From an uncultured Psychroserpens sp. (lineage in GTDB: Bacteria; Bacteroidota; Bacteroidia; Flavobacteriales; Flavobacteriaceae): 64,000 bases of DNA. This document shows positions 1 to 9,101 of the stretch, in pieces; the first letter of the stretch is position 1, and every line of letters starts with the position of its first letter. The notes under the pieces were generated by a model. The model did not search any database and had not been told where the DNA came from. It was given only the letters and a program-made list of their open reading frames with translations. The position numbers were made by a program, and so were the translations under genes. The stretch spans positions 186,001 to 250,000 of the forward strand of contig NZ_CANMRL010000005.1 of assembly GCF_947500255.1 (NCBI RefSeq), given 5' to 3'.

Positions 1-390
1 GGCATCTAACAACGTTCTCTTAGTGCCTGTAGTTTCCAATAAAGGCAGGCCAGCAATAGTGTGGAGTCTATGTGGTACACGAGCTAGTTTTGCAGCTAGC
101 ATACCTAATGTTCCAGCTTTAGGCGTATGCGTATGGACAATAAAGGGTTTTTCAGATTTAAAAAATTTATAGAGTTTATATGTTGCTTTTAGATCTTTTA
201 ATGGTGTAATAGTCCTAGTCATCTCTACGACATGCGTTTTGATACCTTCATTTTGTCTTACCTCTGCTAAAGCGTCACCGTCTCCTGAAACACCAATAAC
301 GTCATAATGATCACTCATAAAGCGCGATTGACCTTTTAAAAGCGTTCTCAATGACGAAGGAACTGTTGTGATGCGAATAATCTTTTGCAT
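1..390 (-). CDS. Glycosyltransferase, GT4-type, N-terminal part (cut by window edge)
   Basis: The reading frame is open from an ATG at 388-390 to the window edge, giving 130 residues beginning MQKIIRITTVPSSLRTLL. The segment has the look of the GT-B N-terminal acceptor domain: a first beta strand, a small glycine-containing loop (VSGDGD), and a HTHTPKAGTLGMLAA stretch typical of GT4 enzymes that act on lipid-linked sugars. The C-terminal donor domain lies outside the window. The next gene upstream in transcription ends one base away, so it is the visible last member of the polysaccharide operon. The acceptor and donor sugars cannot be told from sequence. Confidence 0.85.
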   Translation of the reverse strand, partial: MQKIIRITTVPSSLRTLLKGQSRFMSDHYDVIGVSGDGDALAEVRQNEGIKTHVVEMTRTITPLKDLKATYKLYKFFKSEKPFIVHTHTPKAGTLGMLAAKLARVPHRLHTIAGLPLLETTGTKRTLLDA

Positions 391-391
391 A

Positions 392-1501
392 CTAATTGTT
401 AATTTGATTTAGCATGGTGTTAATAAAACTATCTATTGATCTAGATCTTATATAATCATTAAAATACAATTCTCTTTGGTTATCCGAATTAATCAAACCT
501 TTATTTAGTGCTTCTTTTAAGGCATCTACACTATGCGTTTCACAGGTTATTATCCCTTTTATATTAGAAATTTCACCAGCGCATTTTGTACTTACAACAC
601 TATCATTTTGGGACATCATTTGTAATAATACATTAGGGAAACCTTCAATTCTAGAGGATACCACACACAAACGTGCCTTATTAAAAATAGGATATACATT
701 ATTTACATAACCATATAAAATAACACGTTCCTGCAAATTTAGATGTTCAATTTGATTAATAAGTTTTCGCTCTTCCTCAGTTGTGCCAACACCAAGAATC
801 ACCAATTTCAATGTTATATCTTCAAGTAAATTGAAGGCATCAATAAGAATATCAAAACCTTTTTCGGGAATGAAACGTCCAGCAGCTACCAAGAAATTAT
901 CAATTTCAAAATCTAAGGTTTCCTGTGCCTTTGTTGAGATTTCATCTAAATTGACTGGATTTGGTATTACAACCACTTTGTCATTTTTCTTTAACCAAGG
1001 TAATGCTTCTAAGAGTTGTTCTTTCATCAATGGTGTTTGACAGATAATAAGGTTAGCTTGCTTGTAGCCCATTCGATAAGCCGTTTTGTAGAGTAGGAGT
1101 TTAAATCCTTTAAATCTTAGAAAAATAGAAGTTGATTCTCTTAAAACTAGTTTAGTGTGTTTTAGAATGTTAACATATTTCAAAAAACCAAGTAAACCGT
1201 TTATGAGTGCTTGCGAACTAATGGCATGTTCAATATGAATCGTTTTTTTTAGCCTTCTAATATATTTTGCAGCACTAAAAAAACCTCTGTAAACAGAGTT
1301 ATTATCTAAATATACGATAGAGCACTTGTCTTCGAGGGATTCCCAGCCATGATGCTTTTTATTTACTAAAAAAACAACCATACAGTTTTTTCCTTGTGCT
1401 ATAAAAAAGTTGATAATTGTAAATAACACTTGTTGTGCACCACCACCAATTAAATCATCTGGAAGTACAAAGAGCCAATCTATGGTTTCTTTCTTTTTCA
1501 T
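392..1501 (-). CDS. Glycosyltransferase family 4 (GT-B fold)
   Basis: This is a 369-residue GT-B enzyme expected to add a sugar to a lipid-linked oligosaccharide at the inner face of the inner membrane. The N-terminus carries the glycine-rich acceptor loop (LIGGGAQQV, about residues 18-26). The C-terminal half has a GRFIPEKGFDIL donor-domain start and the nucleotide-sugar motif SRIEGFPNVLLQ, with the EGFPN core. Its start overlaps the stop of the upstream glycosyltransferase by one base (TGATG), so the two are probably translationally coupled. The sugar specificity is unknown. Confidence 0.88.
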   Translation of the reverse strand: MKKKETIDWLFVLPDDLIGGGAQQVLFTIINFFIAQGKNCMVVFLVNKKHHGWESLEDKCSIVYLDNNSVYRGFFSAAKYIRRLKKTIHIEHAISSQALINGLLGFLKYVNILKHTKLVLRESTSIFLRFKGFKLLLYKTAYRMGYKQANLIICQTPLMKEQLLEALPWLKKNDKVVVIPNPVNLDEISTKAQETLDFEIDNFLVAAGRFIPEKGFDILIDAFNLLEDITLKLVILGVGTTEEERKLINQIEHLNLQERVILYGYVNNVYPIFNKARLCVVSSRIEGFPNVLLQMMSQNDSVVSTKCAGEISNIKGIITCETHSVDALKEALNKGLINSDNQRELYFNDYIRSRSIDSFINTMLNQINN

Positions 1502-2577
1502 CAGCTTTTAATTAAGTTAGTGAACACCTTTTCGTATTGCCCAATAATTTGTTCTTTGCTGAATTTGTCGGTCACAGATTTGATGATTTGTAATCTATCC
1601 AAAGGTTGCTTTTTAAGCTGATTTAGCTTTTCTTTTAATTCATTTTCAGAATCCACTAAAAACCCATTAATGCTGTCTACTACAATTTCTGATGTGCCAC
1701 CAGGAGCATTAAAAGCAATAACTGGTGTTCCAACCGCACAACTTTCTAAAAGCGCATTAGGGAACCCTTCTGCATAAGAACCTTGAATAAATACAGTACT
1801 CTGTCTAAGGTGATTTTCTACAGCATTTGTAAAATCTATCCATTTCACTTTTTCAGTGAGGTTTAATTCTTCTACTTTATCCTTAATAAGTTGTTTATGA
1901 GGTCCACTCCCAATTATAGTATACATAAAATCAAAATCCAATACACTCAAGGCATCTAAAATTCTATTATGACCTTTTTCATTGTGTAATCGTCCAACAG
2001 TAATATATTGAGGAAATGGATTGTCATTTGTTTCTATTTCCGAAGACAACACCTTTGTGATAGGATTGTTGATAATATGAACTTTATGTGTAGTTTTTGG
2101 ACGCAACTCTATCAATTCATCTGCCATATCTTTTGATTGACAAATAATTGCGTCTAAAAGTTTATAGCTTATTTTACTTAGTGTTTTGCCAAAAGGTAAA
2201 GTCGTATTATTATGATAAATTTTAGTAATCTTTTTGATATTGGCCTCACGAGCTACAAACTTTGTTTTTCTAAAATATAAAGCTTGTATGGCAGTAACCG
2301 AAGTCAAGTGCGCAATGGAGGTCATTACAATTTGAGGTTTTATGGATCTTAATTTAGAGAAAATTCCAGTAACGCCTTGCAACACGCGATTTTTATTTAA
2401 AAAATGTGTTTCGATACCTGTCACTGAAAATGCTGCATCCTTCTCAAAACCAATGATTAGCAGAATAGGTTCAAATTTAGTTTTGTCGAGATTTTGAGCA
2501 ATGAACGATACAACACGTTCTGCTCCTCCAGCTTTTAATGATGGTAGAATGAATAAGATTTTGATTGTTTTCTCCAT
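1501..2577 (-). CDS. Glycosyltransferase family 4 (GT-B fold)
   Basis: This is a GT4 glycosyltransferase of about 358 residues. The N-terminal loop LKAGGAERVV and the C-terminal EGFPNALLESCAVGTPVIAF segment with its E-x7-E donor-binding pattern are clear. I start it at the ATG at 2577 (MEKTIKIL). An in-frame TTG at 2592 would add five residues and overlap the asnB-like gene by eight bases, but it gives no recognisable extra sequence. It sits in a tight run with the GT4 gene after it and the amidotransferase before it, consistent with one transcription unit. The substrate cannot be inferred. Confidence 0.87.
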   Translation of the reverse strand: MEKTIKILFILPSLKAGGAERVVSFIAQNLDKTKFEPILLIIGFEKDAAFSVTGIETHFLNKNRVLQGVTGIFSKLRSIKPQIVMTSIAHLTSVTAIQALYFRKTKFVAREANIKKITKIYHNNTTLPFGKTLSKISYKLLDAIICQSKDMADELIELRPKTTHKVHIINNPITKVLSSEIETNDNPFPQYITVGRLHNEKGHNRILDALSVLDFDFMYTIIGSGPHKQLIKDKVEELNLTEKVKWIDFTNAVENHLRQSTVFIQGSYAEGFPNALLESCAVGTPVIAFNAPGGTSEIVVDSINGFLVDSENELKEKLNQLKKQPLDRLQIIKSVTDKFSKEQIIGQYEKVFTNLIKS

Positions 2578-2584
2578 CGCGTTA

Positions 2585-4435
2585 TTATACAATAGACAGT
2601 CCTTTACCGTTGTTATTAAGCCATTGCTTTAATACTAACAATTTCCATATTAGGGGATATCTATTCCAGCTCCCATCCATATGTTGCATAATCATAAATT
2701 GCACTTTTTCAATATCAATACAAGGTATGGATTTCAAGGCATCATCATTAAGTTCACTTAATACAAAATCTTTGAGGTCTTCTTTAAACCAACGTGCAAA
2801 TGGCATTGTAAACCCAGATTTTGGTCTATCGAAAATCTCTTTAGGAACAGATTGATATAATACATCTTTGAGAATACGTTTCATGTTTCCTTTTTGGAAT
2901 TTGAATTCAGTTGGAAGAGAATTAGCAAATTCAACAACACGATGGTCTAAGAGAGGTGCGCGCGCTTCTAACGAAAATGCCATGGTCGCTCTGTCTACTT
3001 TAGTGTTAATATCGAAATTAAGATACGTTTTGGTGTCAAAGTTTGAAATACGCTCCATCAAATTTTTATGGTCGTGCATTAAATACTTAAGTTCATCTAC
3101 CTCTCGATTGTTGTAATCTGTTTTGATAAATGATTGATCTACTCCAGTCATGGCACTCAAATAAGCTTCATTAGAATCTTTATATTGGATAGCTTTAGCG
3201 ATTACCTTGAGTTTGTAATACGGAATTAGATTTAATCCCATAGCCGATAATTTTCTAAATGACTGTGGGAGTTTATAAATTTTACTGCCTTTTCGAGTCC
3301 AATTATACCGATGATACCCAATAAAACTCTCATCGCCTGCATCGCCAGAAAGTGCTACTGTTACATGTTTTCTGGTATATTTTGCCAATAGCATTGATGG
3401 GATAGCTGACGAATCTGAGAATGGCTCATCATAAAACTCGTTGAAGTTTTGGATAAGATCAATACCTTCATCATAATTACATTCTATGATATGATGATCG
3501 GTTTGTAAATGATCAGCAACCTGCTGCGCATATGCACTCTCATCAAACCCTTTTTCATTGAATTTAACAGAAAACGTTTTAATTTTTGAAGAAGATGTTT
3601 GTGTTGCTTTTGCTGTAATTAATGAGGAATCGACACCTCCTGAAAGAAATACGCCAACTGGTACATCGGCAAATAATCGTGTAGATACAGCATCTTTCAA
3701 TATGTCATCAAGTTCTTGCTTTGCATCTTCATATGAACCTTTAAATGGTCTTTCGTTTTTATAATCTATATCCCAATAGGGTGTAGAATTAAAATTTCCA
3801 GTGTTTAAATCAAATGTAAATAAATGACCGGCTTTTAGTTTCTTTACTTCGTTAAAAATAGATTGCGGATCTGGAATATTTCCCCATGCTAGGTAATATG
3901 AGATTGCTTTTTCAGAAATAGTAAGGCCGTCCATATGAAGTTGAATAGACGAAATCTGACTTGCAAATTCAAAGTCTTTTCCGTTGTGATAATAATAGAA
4001 CGGTTTTTGTCCTAGACGATCTCTAGCTCCAAAAAAGAGCTGTTTTTTCTCATCATAAATCACAAAGGCAAACATGCCATTGAAATGTTTAACACAATCT
4101 TGACCATATTCTAGATAAGCCGCACATAACACTTCTGTATCGCTGGTCGTTCTAAATGTATATCCTTTTTGAGAAAGCGTTTCCTTTATAGACTGGAAAT
4201 TATATACTTCACCATTAAATACAATATGGATATGTTCATTATAAGTAAATGGTTGATCTGATCTTGGGTCAAGATCGATAATAGATAACCTGTTATGACC
4301 AAATGTGATATTATGGTCACTATGATTATAAAATTGCCAACCCATTTTGTCTGGACCTCTAAACGCTGTACGTTTTAGTTTGTCCTTAACTTGTGATTCA
4401 TTATACTTTAAGGTTGTTCCGTATATTCCACACAT
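2585..4435 (-). CDS. asnB: Asparagine synthetase (glutamine-hydrolysing)-type amidotransferase
   Basis: This 616-residue class II glutamine amidotransferase starts MCGIYG, which exposes the catalytic Cys2 after Met removal. The glutaminase domain covers about residues 2-210 (FRGPD, HNRLSIIDL, FNGEVYN). A synthetase domain follows, with the ATP-pyrophosphatase loop SGGVDSS near residue 268 and a later SGDAGDE motif. The family makes asparagine from aspartate, but paralogues inside polysaccharide clusters are thought to amidate sugar acids. The placement among glycosyltransferases favours that second role, which is inference. Length matches full-length AsnB enzymes. Confidence 0.88.
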   Translation of the reverse strand: MCGIYGTTLKYNESQVKDKLKRTAFRGPDKMGWQFYNHSDHNITFGHNRLSIIDLDPRSDQPFTYNEHIHIVFNGEVYNFQSIKETLSQKGYTFRTTSDTEVLCAAYLEYGQDCVKHFNGMFAFVIYDEKKQLFFGARDRLGQKPFYYYHNGKDFEFASQISSIQLHMDGLTISEKAISYYLAWGNIPDPQSIFNEVKKLKAGHLFTFDLNTGNFNSTPYWDIDYKNERPFKGSYEDAKQELDDILKDAVSTRLFADVPVGVFLSGGVDSSLITAKATQTSSSKIKTFSVKFNEKGFDESAYAQQVADHLQTDHHIIECNYDEGIDLIQNFNEFYDEPFSDSSAIPSMLLAKYTRKHVTVALSGDAGDESFIGYHRYNWTRKGSKIYKLPQSFRKLSAMGLNLIPYYKLKVIAKAIQYKDSNEAYLSAMTGVDQSFIKTDYNNREVDELKYLMHDHKNLMERISNFDTKTYLNFDINTKVDRATMAFSLEARAPLLDHRVVEFANSLPTEFKFQKGNMKRILKDVLYQSVPKEIFDRPKSGFTMPFARWFKEDLKDFVLSELNDDALKSIPCIDIEKVQFMIMQHMDGSWNRYPLIWKLLVLKQWLNNNGKGLSIV

Positions 4436-4552
4436 AAATTTATGCTTGTTTTTGGGTGTTTTATGTTCTGAACAAAAATAGATATTAAATCCACTTCTAC
4501 TTAAAAAAGACTATTAAAAGTCGTTTTAGACTACGAAATGAAAACCTATTTT

Positions 4553-5605
4553 CTAGAGTACTGATTTATATATGTTTAAATGCGCTTTGTAAACGGCATC
4601 TATATCATAACTTGATCTTAGTTCGGTATATAATAATTCGGCTTTTTGTAAGGCTTGCTCATAGTTTTTAAAGCAGTCAATCATAGCATTATGAAATTCA
4701 TCTAAACTAGATACATATGCGTTATTATTATTAAGAAAATCAGGAATACTACCAACAGGAGTGGAGATGATAGGTAATTTAGCTGCAGCAGCTTCAATAA
4801 GTACCATCGGCATACCTTCCCAGTTAGAAGGTAATATCAAGCTATTTGCTGATTGTAAATAAGGCTTGATATTACTTTTAAACCCTAAGAGATTAAAATG
4901 CTTTTCTAAATTCTCAGACTTTATGTTGGCAACTAATTCGTCTTTGAGTCGTCCTTCACCTACAACATCAAAACTAAAATTTGTGACTCCGTTATCAATT
5001 AGCTTCTTTGCGGCACTAATCATATAGAGTGGATTCTTTTCATCACTCAATCGTCCGAGATATAGAAACTTAAATGTTTGATTTGGACCTATTTCTCTAG
5101 AGGAAACCATAGCAAGTTCGTCAAAATCTACACCATTAGGAATTATAGCGCTATTCTTTAAATACCATTGTTTGGCATTAGAACTAAATACAATATCTTT
5201 TCTTCGGAAGGTTCTAGTAGCAAAAAGAATTAGTTTTCTTCTATATAGTTCAATAGTACTTGAGTGCAAAGTAAATACAATAGGTGTTCTTTTATAAAAT
5301 ATGCTGTAGAGTGTAGCAAGAATTGCACTGTGGTATTGGTGACAGTGAAATACAACAGCATCAAGATCTTTGATAATTGTATGAAGTTTACCAATTCCTT
5401 TTTTTAAGCTTAAATTTTTGAAAGAGGTAATATTCAAAAAGTGATATTCAATCTGATGTTCTTGAAATTTAGGTTCGAGTGTATTATCATCAGAAATCGA
5501 AATGACCATTGTTTTTAAGTGAGGATTAGAACACTTTGCTAATTGTAGGACCATTTGTTCGGCACCACCACCACCTAGACTACTTGATATATGAATGATT
5601 GTCAC
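4553..5605 (-). CDS. Glycosyltransferase family 4 (GT-B fold)
   Basis: This is a 350-residue GT4 enzyme. The N-terminus has the short acceptor loop LGGGGAEQMVLQ and the C-terminal domain shows LGRLSDEKNP and SNWEGMPMVLIEAAAAKLP, the E-x7-E donor motif. The start is a GTG at 5605, because no ATG occurs in frame between the upstream stop and the conserved first strand. A 117-base gap separates it from the amidotransferase that follows in transcription, so a weak internal terminator or promoter may lie there. The other polysaccharide genes are adjacent. Sugar specificity is unknown. Confidence 0.86.
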   Translation of the reverse strand: MTIIHISSSLGGGGAEQMVLQLAKCSNPHLKTMVISISDDNTLEPKFQEHQIEYHFLNITSFKNLSLKKGIGKLHTIIKDLDAVVFHCHQYHSAILATLYSIFYKRTPIVFTLHSSTIELYRRKLILFATRTFRRKDIVFSSNAKQWYLKNSAIIPNGVDFDELAMVSSREIGPNQTFKFLYLGRLSDEKNPLYMISAAKKLIDNGVTNFSFDVVGEGRLKDELVANIKSENLEKHFNLLGFKSNIKPYLQSANSLILPSNWEGMPMVLIEAAAAKLPIISTPVGSIPDFLNNNNAYVSSLDEFHNAMIDCFKNYEQALQKAELLYTELRSSYDIDAVYKAHLNIYKSVL

Positions 5606-5620
5606 TAACTTGTTATTGTT

Positions 5621-6550
5621 CTAATTAATAATATTATCTCTTTGTAATTCTTTTTTCAGAAATTCAGTAAAAATGTCGGCCCCTTTAGATGACATGTGTG
5701 TTTTATCTCTCCAATAGCTTAAATCATTACGTTCTAAAAAGAATCCCGAATAGTCTTTATAAGCAACACCTATAGTTTTTAATTCGGTTTCTAAGGTTGT
5801 GTACTGAACTTTACATTCAGGAGCATACGTTGGTGTAGTAAGCATAACCAATGTCTTGTTATTAGCTTTACAAAAATCATTTATTTGATTAAGGTATTTC
5901 CAAACTGTAGGATTTATTTTTTTAGTAGCATCACAATTGTAATTTGATTTTTTTAGTAGCGACTTCTTAAATAATTCTGTTTGAGCATCTGTAATGTGTA
6001 AAGGATCAAATCCATAATATAATTTATGATCATATTTTGGTGATATGTAATTTTTTACGATACCTAAGGCTTTACTATTATAATCTAATGACCACAAAAA
6101 GTGTTGAAGACTATTATCTTGGTTTGCTTCAGAAATAGCTTCTTTTATAATTGGATTACGATTGTATTTTGTAATTAGCCCTTTAATATCTGAAGCATCG
6201 TAGTCATCTACAAAAACTTTGTTTGGGTCGATATTAAAAACAATCACTTGAGCTTTATCTTTTGGTAATAACTGAATTAACGTTGCCGCATAGGCTATAG
6301 CACTACCATCCATACCCACATTATAACTTGCGGACTTCAATTTTTTCACATCTATATGATGGTTTGATCTAGAAGTCCCAAAGGCAATAAGATCTATTGA
6401 GTCTTTAACAGTTATAAACTGATTCAATTTTCCAATGGATTGTCCAGACATTACTTTATCGCTAATTGTATTCAATACCAAATAGACGACCTTGTCTATG
6501 CCATAGGTAAGGAGTAAAATAATTAGAACAAGTTTTAGTGACGATTTCAT
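5621..6550 (-). CDS. Membrane-anchored SGNH-like protein, MBOAT partner
   Basis: The 309-residue protein has one N-terminal hydrophobic segment (about residues 5-28) followed by a periplasmic domain. Around residue 57 it carries AFGTSRSNHHID, which looks like the block I Ser region of SGNH/GDSL-like folds. Near the C-terminus RDKTHMSSKGA gives the D-x-x-H pair of block V. Proteins of this kind commonly stand next to MBOAT acyltransferases and take part in acylating exported polysaccharides, as AlgJ/AlgX do for alginate. The MBOAT gene lies directly upstream with a 15-base gap. Catalysis is an inference from these motifs. Confidence 0.65.
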   Translation of the reverse strand: MKSSLKLVLIILLLTYGIDKVVYLVLNTISDKVMSGQSIGKLNQFITVKDSIDLIAFGTSRSNHHIDVKKLKSASYNVGMDGSAIAYAATLIQLLPKDKAQVIVFNIDPNKVFVDDYDASDIKGLITKYNRNPIIKEAISEANQDNSLQHFLWSLDYNSKALGIVKNYISPKYDHKLYYGFDPLHITDAQTELFKKSLLKKSNYNCDATKKINPTVWKYLNQINDFCKANNKTLVMLTTPTYAPECKVQYTTLETELKTIGVAYKDYSGFFLERNDLSYWRDKTHMSSKGADIFTEFLKKELQRDNIIN

Positions 6551-6565
6551 TGGTTTAGCATGCTT

Positions 6566-7975
6566 TTAAAATTGAAAGTAAATAAAATTATTAGACGTTG
6601 AGTAAAATAAAGTGATAATCATTATAAGAATAGATACAAAAACGGCTAGAGATCCAGTTTTAAGTGAGCTTCCATAATATTCTAATGCTACTTTTTTTCT
6701 GAAAATGAACACATCAAAACTTAGTCCTAAAAACAGCATGAGAATCGCAATAATAACTGTATTCATATTTCCTATGAAAGGCGCTCCAAAATCGAAACTC
6801 AAGATACGTTTGATAATCAACATTGAAGATGATAAGTCTTGTGCTCTAAAAAACACCCATGATAAAAGCACCACAGTAAAAGTCCATATGCCTCCTAGAA
6901 CATTAAAGTTTTTAATGTTCAGTTTTGAAAATGTAAATTTTTCGATGGCTAGAGCAATTCCATGTATAGCTCCCCAAATCACAAAATTCCAGGAACTTCC
7001 ATGCCATAATCCTCCGAGTAACATAGTTATCAATAGATTTCGATACGTGATCTTAATACCTTTTCTATTTCCACCTAAAGAGATGTATAGATAATCTTTA
7101 AGCCATGATGATAATGATATATGCCAACGTCTCCAGAATTCTGTAATTGATTTAGAGAAGTAAGGGAAATTAAAATTTTGGTTAAAATTGAACCCTAATA
7201 GTTTAGCACTACCAATAGCAATATCTGAATACCCAGAAAAATCATAATAAATTTGAAATGCATAAAATAGCGTTGCAATCAACAGCGAAGATCCATTGTG
7301 TAGGTCTGGATTTTCGTATACCGTGTCGACATAAATTGCTAGGTTATCTGCAATCACGATTTTTCTAAACAACCCAACAATGATTTGAAAAATTCCATCA
7401 TTAAACTGAGACGCTTTAAATATCCGTTTGTTTTTTATCTGTGGAATTAAATTAGAAGCACGTTCGATTGGTCCTGCAACAAGTTGCGGAAATAAGCTTA
7501 CATATGTAAAAAAGACGACAATGTCTTTAGTAGGTTTTAATTTATCTCTATAGATATCAATAGTATAGCTCAATGTTTGAAACGTATAAAAGCTAATACC
7601 TACAGGTAATATGATGTTTAAGGTGAGATCATCAACTTGCCATCCTAAACTTGCCATAGATTGTGCAAATGAATCTGCAAAAAAGTTATAATACTTAAAG
7701 ACTGCTAATAGTCCTAAATTAGAGATAAGACTTACTAACAGCCATCTTTTTTTAAGTGTCTTAGAAGGAGAATTTTCAATTTTTAATCCAGTTAAATAAT
7801 CAATAAAAGAGCTATATACAATAAGAGAAAGAAATCGCCAATCCCACCATCCGTAGAACACGTAGCTAGAAATTAACAACAGTATGTTTTGCTTGGAAAC
7901 ACTGTTCTTTAGCATCCAATAGATTGCAAAGACTACTGGAAAAAATATTAAAAATTCAATGGAGTTGAACAGCAT
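6566..7975 (-). CDS. MBOAT family O-acyltransferase (AlgI-like)
   Basis: This 469-residue polytopic membrane protein begins MLFNSIEFLIFFPVVFAIYW, the usual N-terminus of AlgI/DltB-type MBOAT proteins. It contains QLVAGPIERA and the central FWRRWHISLSSWLKDYLYI block. The presumed catalytic His is in GGLWHGSSWNF. These proteins move acyl groups, usually acetyl, across the inner membrane to extracytoplasmic glycans. It is one base away from the O-antigen-ligase-like gene and 15 bases from the SGNH-like gene, making an acylation pair within the polysaccharide operon. The target glycan is inferred to be the product of this cluster. Confidence 0.9.
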   Translation of the reverse strand: MLFNSIEFLIFFPVVFAIYWMLKNSVSKQNILLLISSYVFYGWWDWRFLSLIVYSSFIDYLTGLKIENSPSKTLKKRWLLVSLISNLGLLAVFKYYNFFADSFAQSMASLGWQVDDLTLNIILPVGISFYTFQTLSYTIDIYRDKLKPTKDIVVFFTYVSLFPQLVAGPIERASNLIPQIKNKRIFKASQFNDGIFQIIVGLFRKIVIADNLAIYVDTVYENPDLHNGSSLLIATLFYAFQIYYDFSGYSDIAIGSAKLLGFNFNQNFNFPYFSKSITEFWRRWHISLSSWLKDYLYISLGGNRKGIKITYRNLLITMLLGGLWHGSSWNFVIWGAIHGIALAIEKFTFSKLNIKNFNVLGGIWTFTVVLLSWVFFRAQDLSSSMLIIKRILSFDFGAPFIGNMNTVIIAILMLFLGLSFDVFIFRKKVALEYYGSSLKTGSLAVFVSILIMIITLFYSTSNNFIYFQF

Positions 7976-7976
7976 T

Positions 7977-9101
7977 TTATAGTGGTCTTATTAATGTCGT
8001 ATCTGTATCTACTTCTTCATTCATTATGGTTTGGGTTGAAGTACCTAATTTAACAAGTAACCACATTGAAATAAAGATTAAGAAATCGTTTGAAAAATAA
8101 TTATGAATTACCATGAGCATTCCCACTAAAGAGATTGCCATTAAAGTAAGATGGATTTCAGATTTAAAAAAAGGCAAACTTTTAAAAAACATAGAGACAT
8201 AAATCGCGATGAGCAATAAAAATGGAACGATACCAGATTCACCTATCACCATTAAATAAGTGTTATGTACGCCTTGTCTTCCAGAAGATCCCATAAAACT
8301 CTTATATCCATTTCCAAATATTGGATTATCATATATATCATCGAGATAGGACGTCCATTGTTTTGTTCTAGAGTCTTCGGTAAATGCGGTGGTTTGAATT
8401 TCACTTTCGAATAAACTTTCTATAATTGAAAAACGAGCTGTATTTACTTGAAGAATAGCTGCAACACTAACAAGAAGTAGCAATGCTCCAAAACCAATGA
8501 GAAGGCCTTGTGCATTTTTCCGGTTCGAAAACACGGAAAGAATACTTATAAACAACCACATTATTAAGAAAAACCTTGAAAAAGTGATAACACCAGTAAA
8601 GGTAAAAGCAAATAATAAAATTAATCTAAGTTGTCTATTTTGAAGTTTATAAGTTAAGCAATAACCAATTAAACTTACAAAAGCTGCAGCATTTGGATCC
8701 AAATAAAAGCCGCTATACCTACCATAGCCATCTACAAAGAAGAGTGAATGCACCAATATACTTAGAGATCCAATTAGGAGAATAAAACACAAATCTTTTA
8801 AGCCTGTATCTCGAGCGATTTCAGCACCACCAACGATTAAGATAAGGTATTTAATAAATTCATTAATAAAAGCCTTAGCATCAGGAACTTCAACCAAACC
8901 AGAGATCATGAAATATAAAAGCCCTAAGATGAGAAAAGGAAATAGTAATTTTCGTTTTTTACTAAGGAAATAATAACCAATAAGTAAGATGTTGGCAAGG
9001 TGACTGGTATAACTTCCAGCAGTTTCACCAAAGACCTCTAGTGAGAAACTTGAAATTTCCCACAGTAAAAGCATAAGTATAATGTATCGTAGTAACTTCA
9101 T
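7977..9101 (-). CDS. O-antigen ligase / Wzy-like polymerase
   Basis: This 374-residue integral membrane protein has around ten hydrophobic segments and a large loop in its C-terminal half holding GNGYKSFMGSSGRQGVHNTY followed by LMVIGESG. The HNTY-x-GE pattern is the usual signature of the WaaL/Wzy O-antigen ligase superfamily. Members either polymerise undecaprenyl-linked repeat units or transfer glycans onto an acceptor. Sequence does not separate the two roles. Its ATG overlaps the end of the GT2 gene by four bases (ATGA), so it is in the same operon. Confidence 0.8.
   Translation of the reverse strand: MKLLRYIILMLLLWEISSFSLEVFGETAGSYTSHLANILLIGYYFLSKKRKLLFPFLILGLLYFMISGLVEVPDAKAFINEFIKYLILIVGGAEIARDTGLKDLCFILLIGSLSILVHSLFFVDGYGRYSGFYLDPNAAAFVSLIGYCLTYKLQNRQLRLILLFAFTFTGVITFSRFFLIMWLFISILSVFSNRKNAQGLLIGFGALLLLVSVAAILQVNTARFSIIESLFESEIQTTAFTEDSRTKQWTSYLDDIYDNPIFGNGYKSFMGSSGRQGVHNTYLMVIGESGIVPFLLLIAIYVSMFFKSLPFFKSEIHLTLMAISLVGMLMVIHNYFSNDFLIFISMWLLVKLGTSTQTIMNEEVDTDTTLIRPL

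Noticed and set aside
4500-4552. Weak hairpin GACT/AGTC with T run after the GT4 gene at 4553
   Set aside because: The stem is only four pairs plus A/T pairs across a bulge, so I did not call it a terminator.
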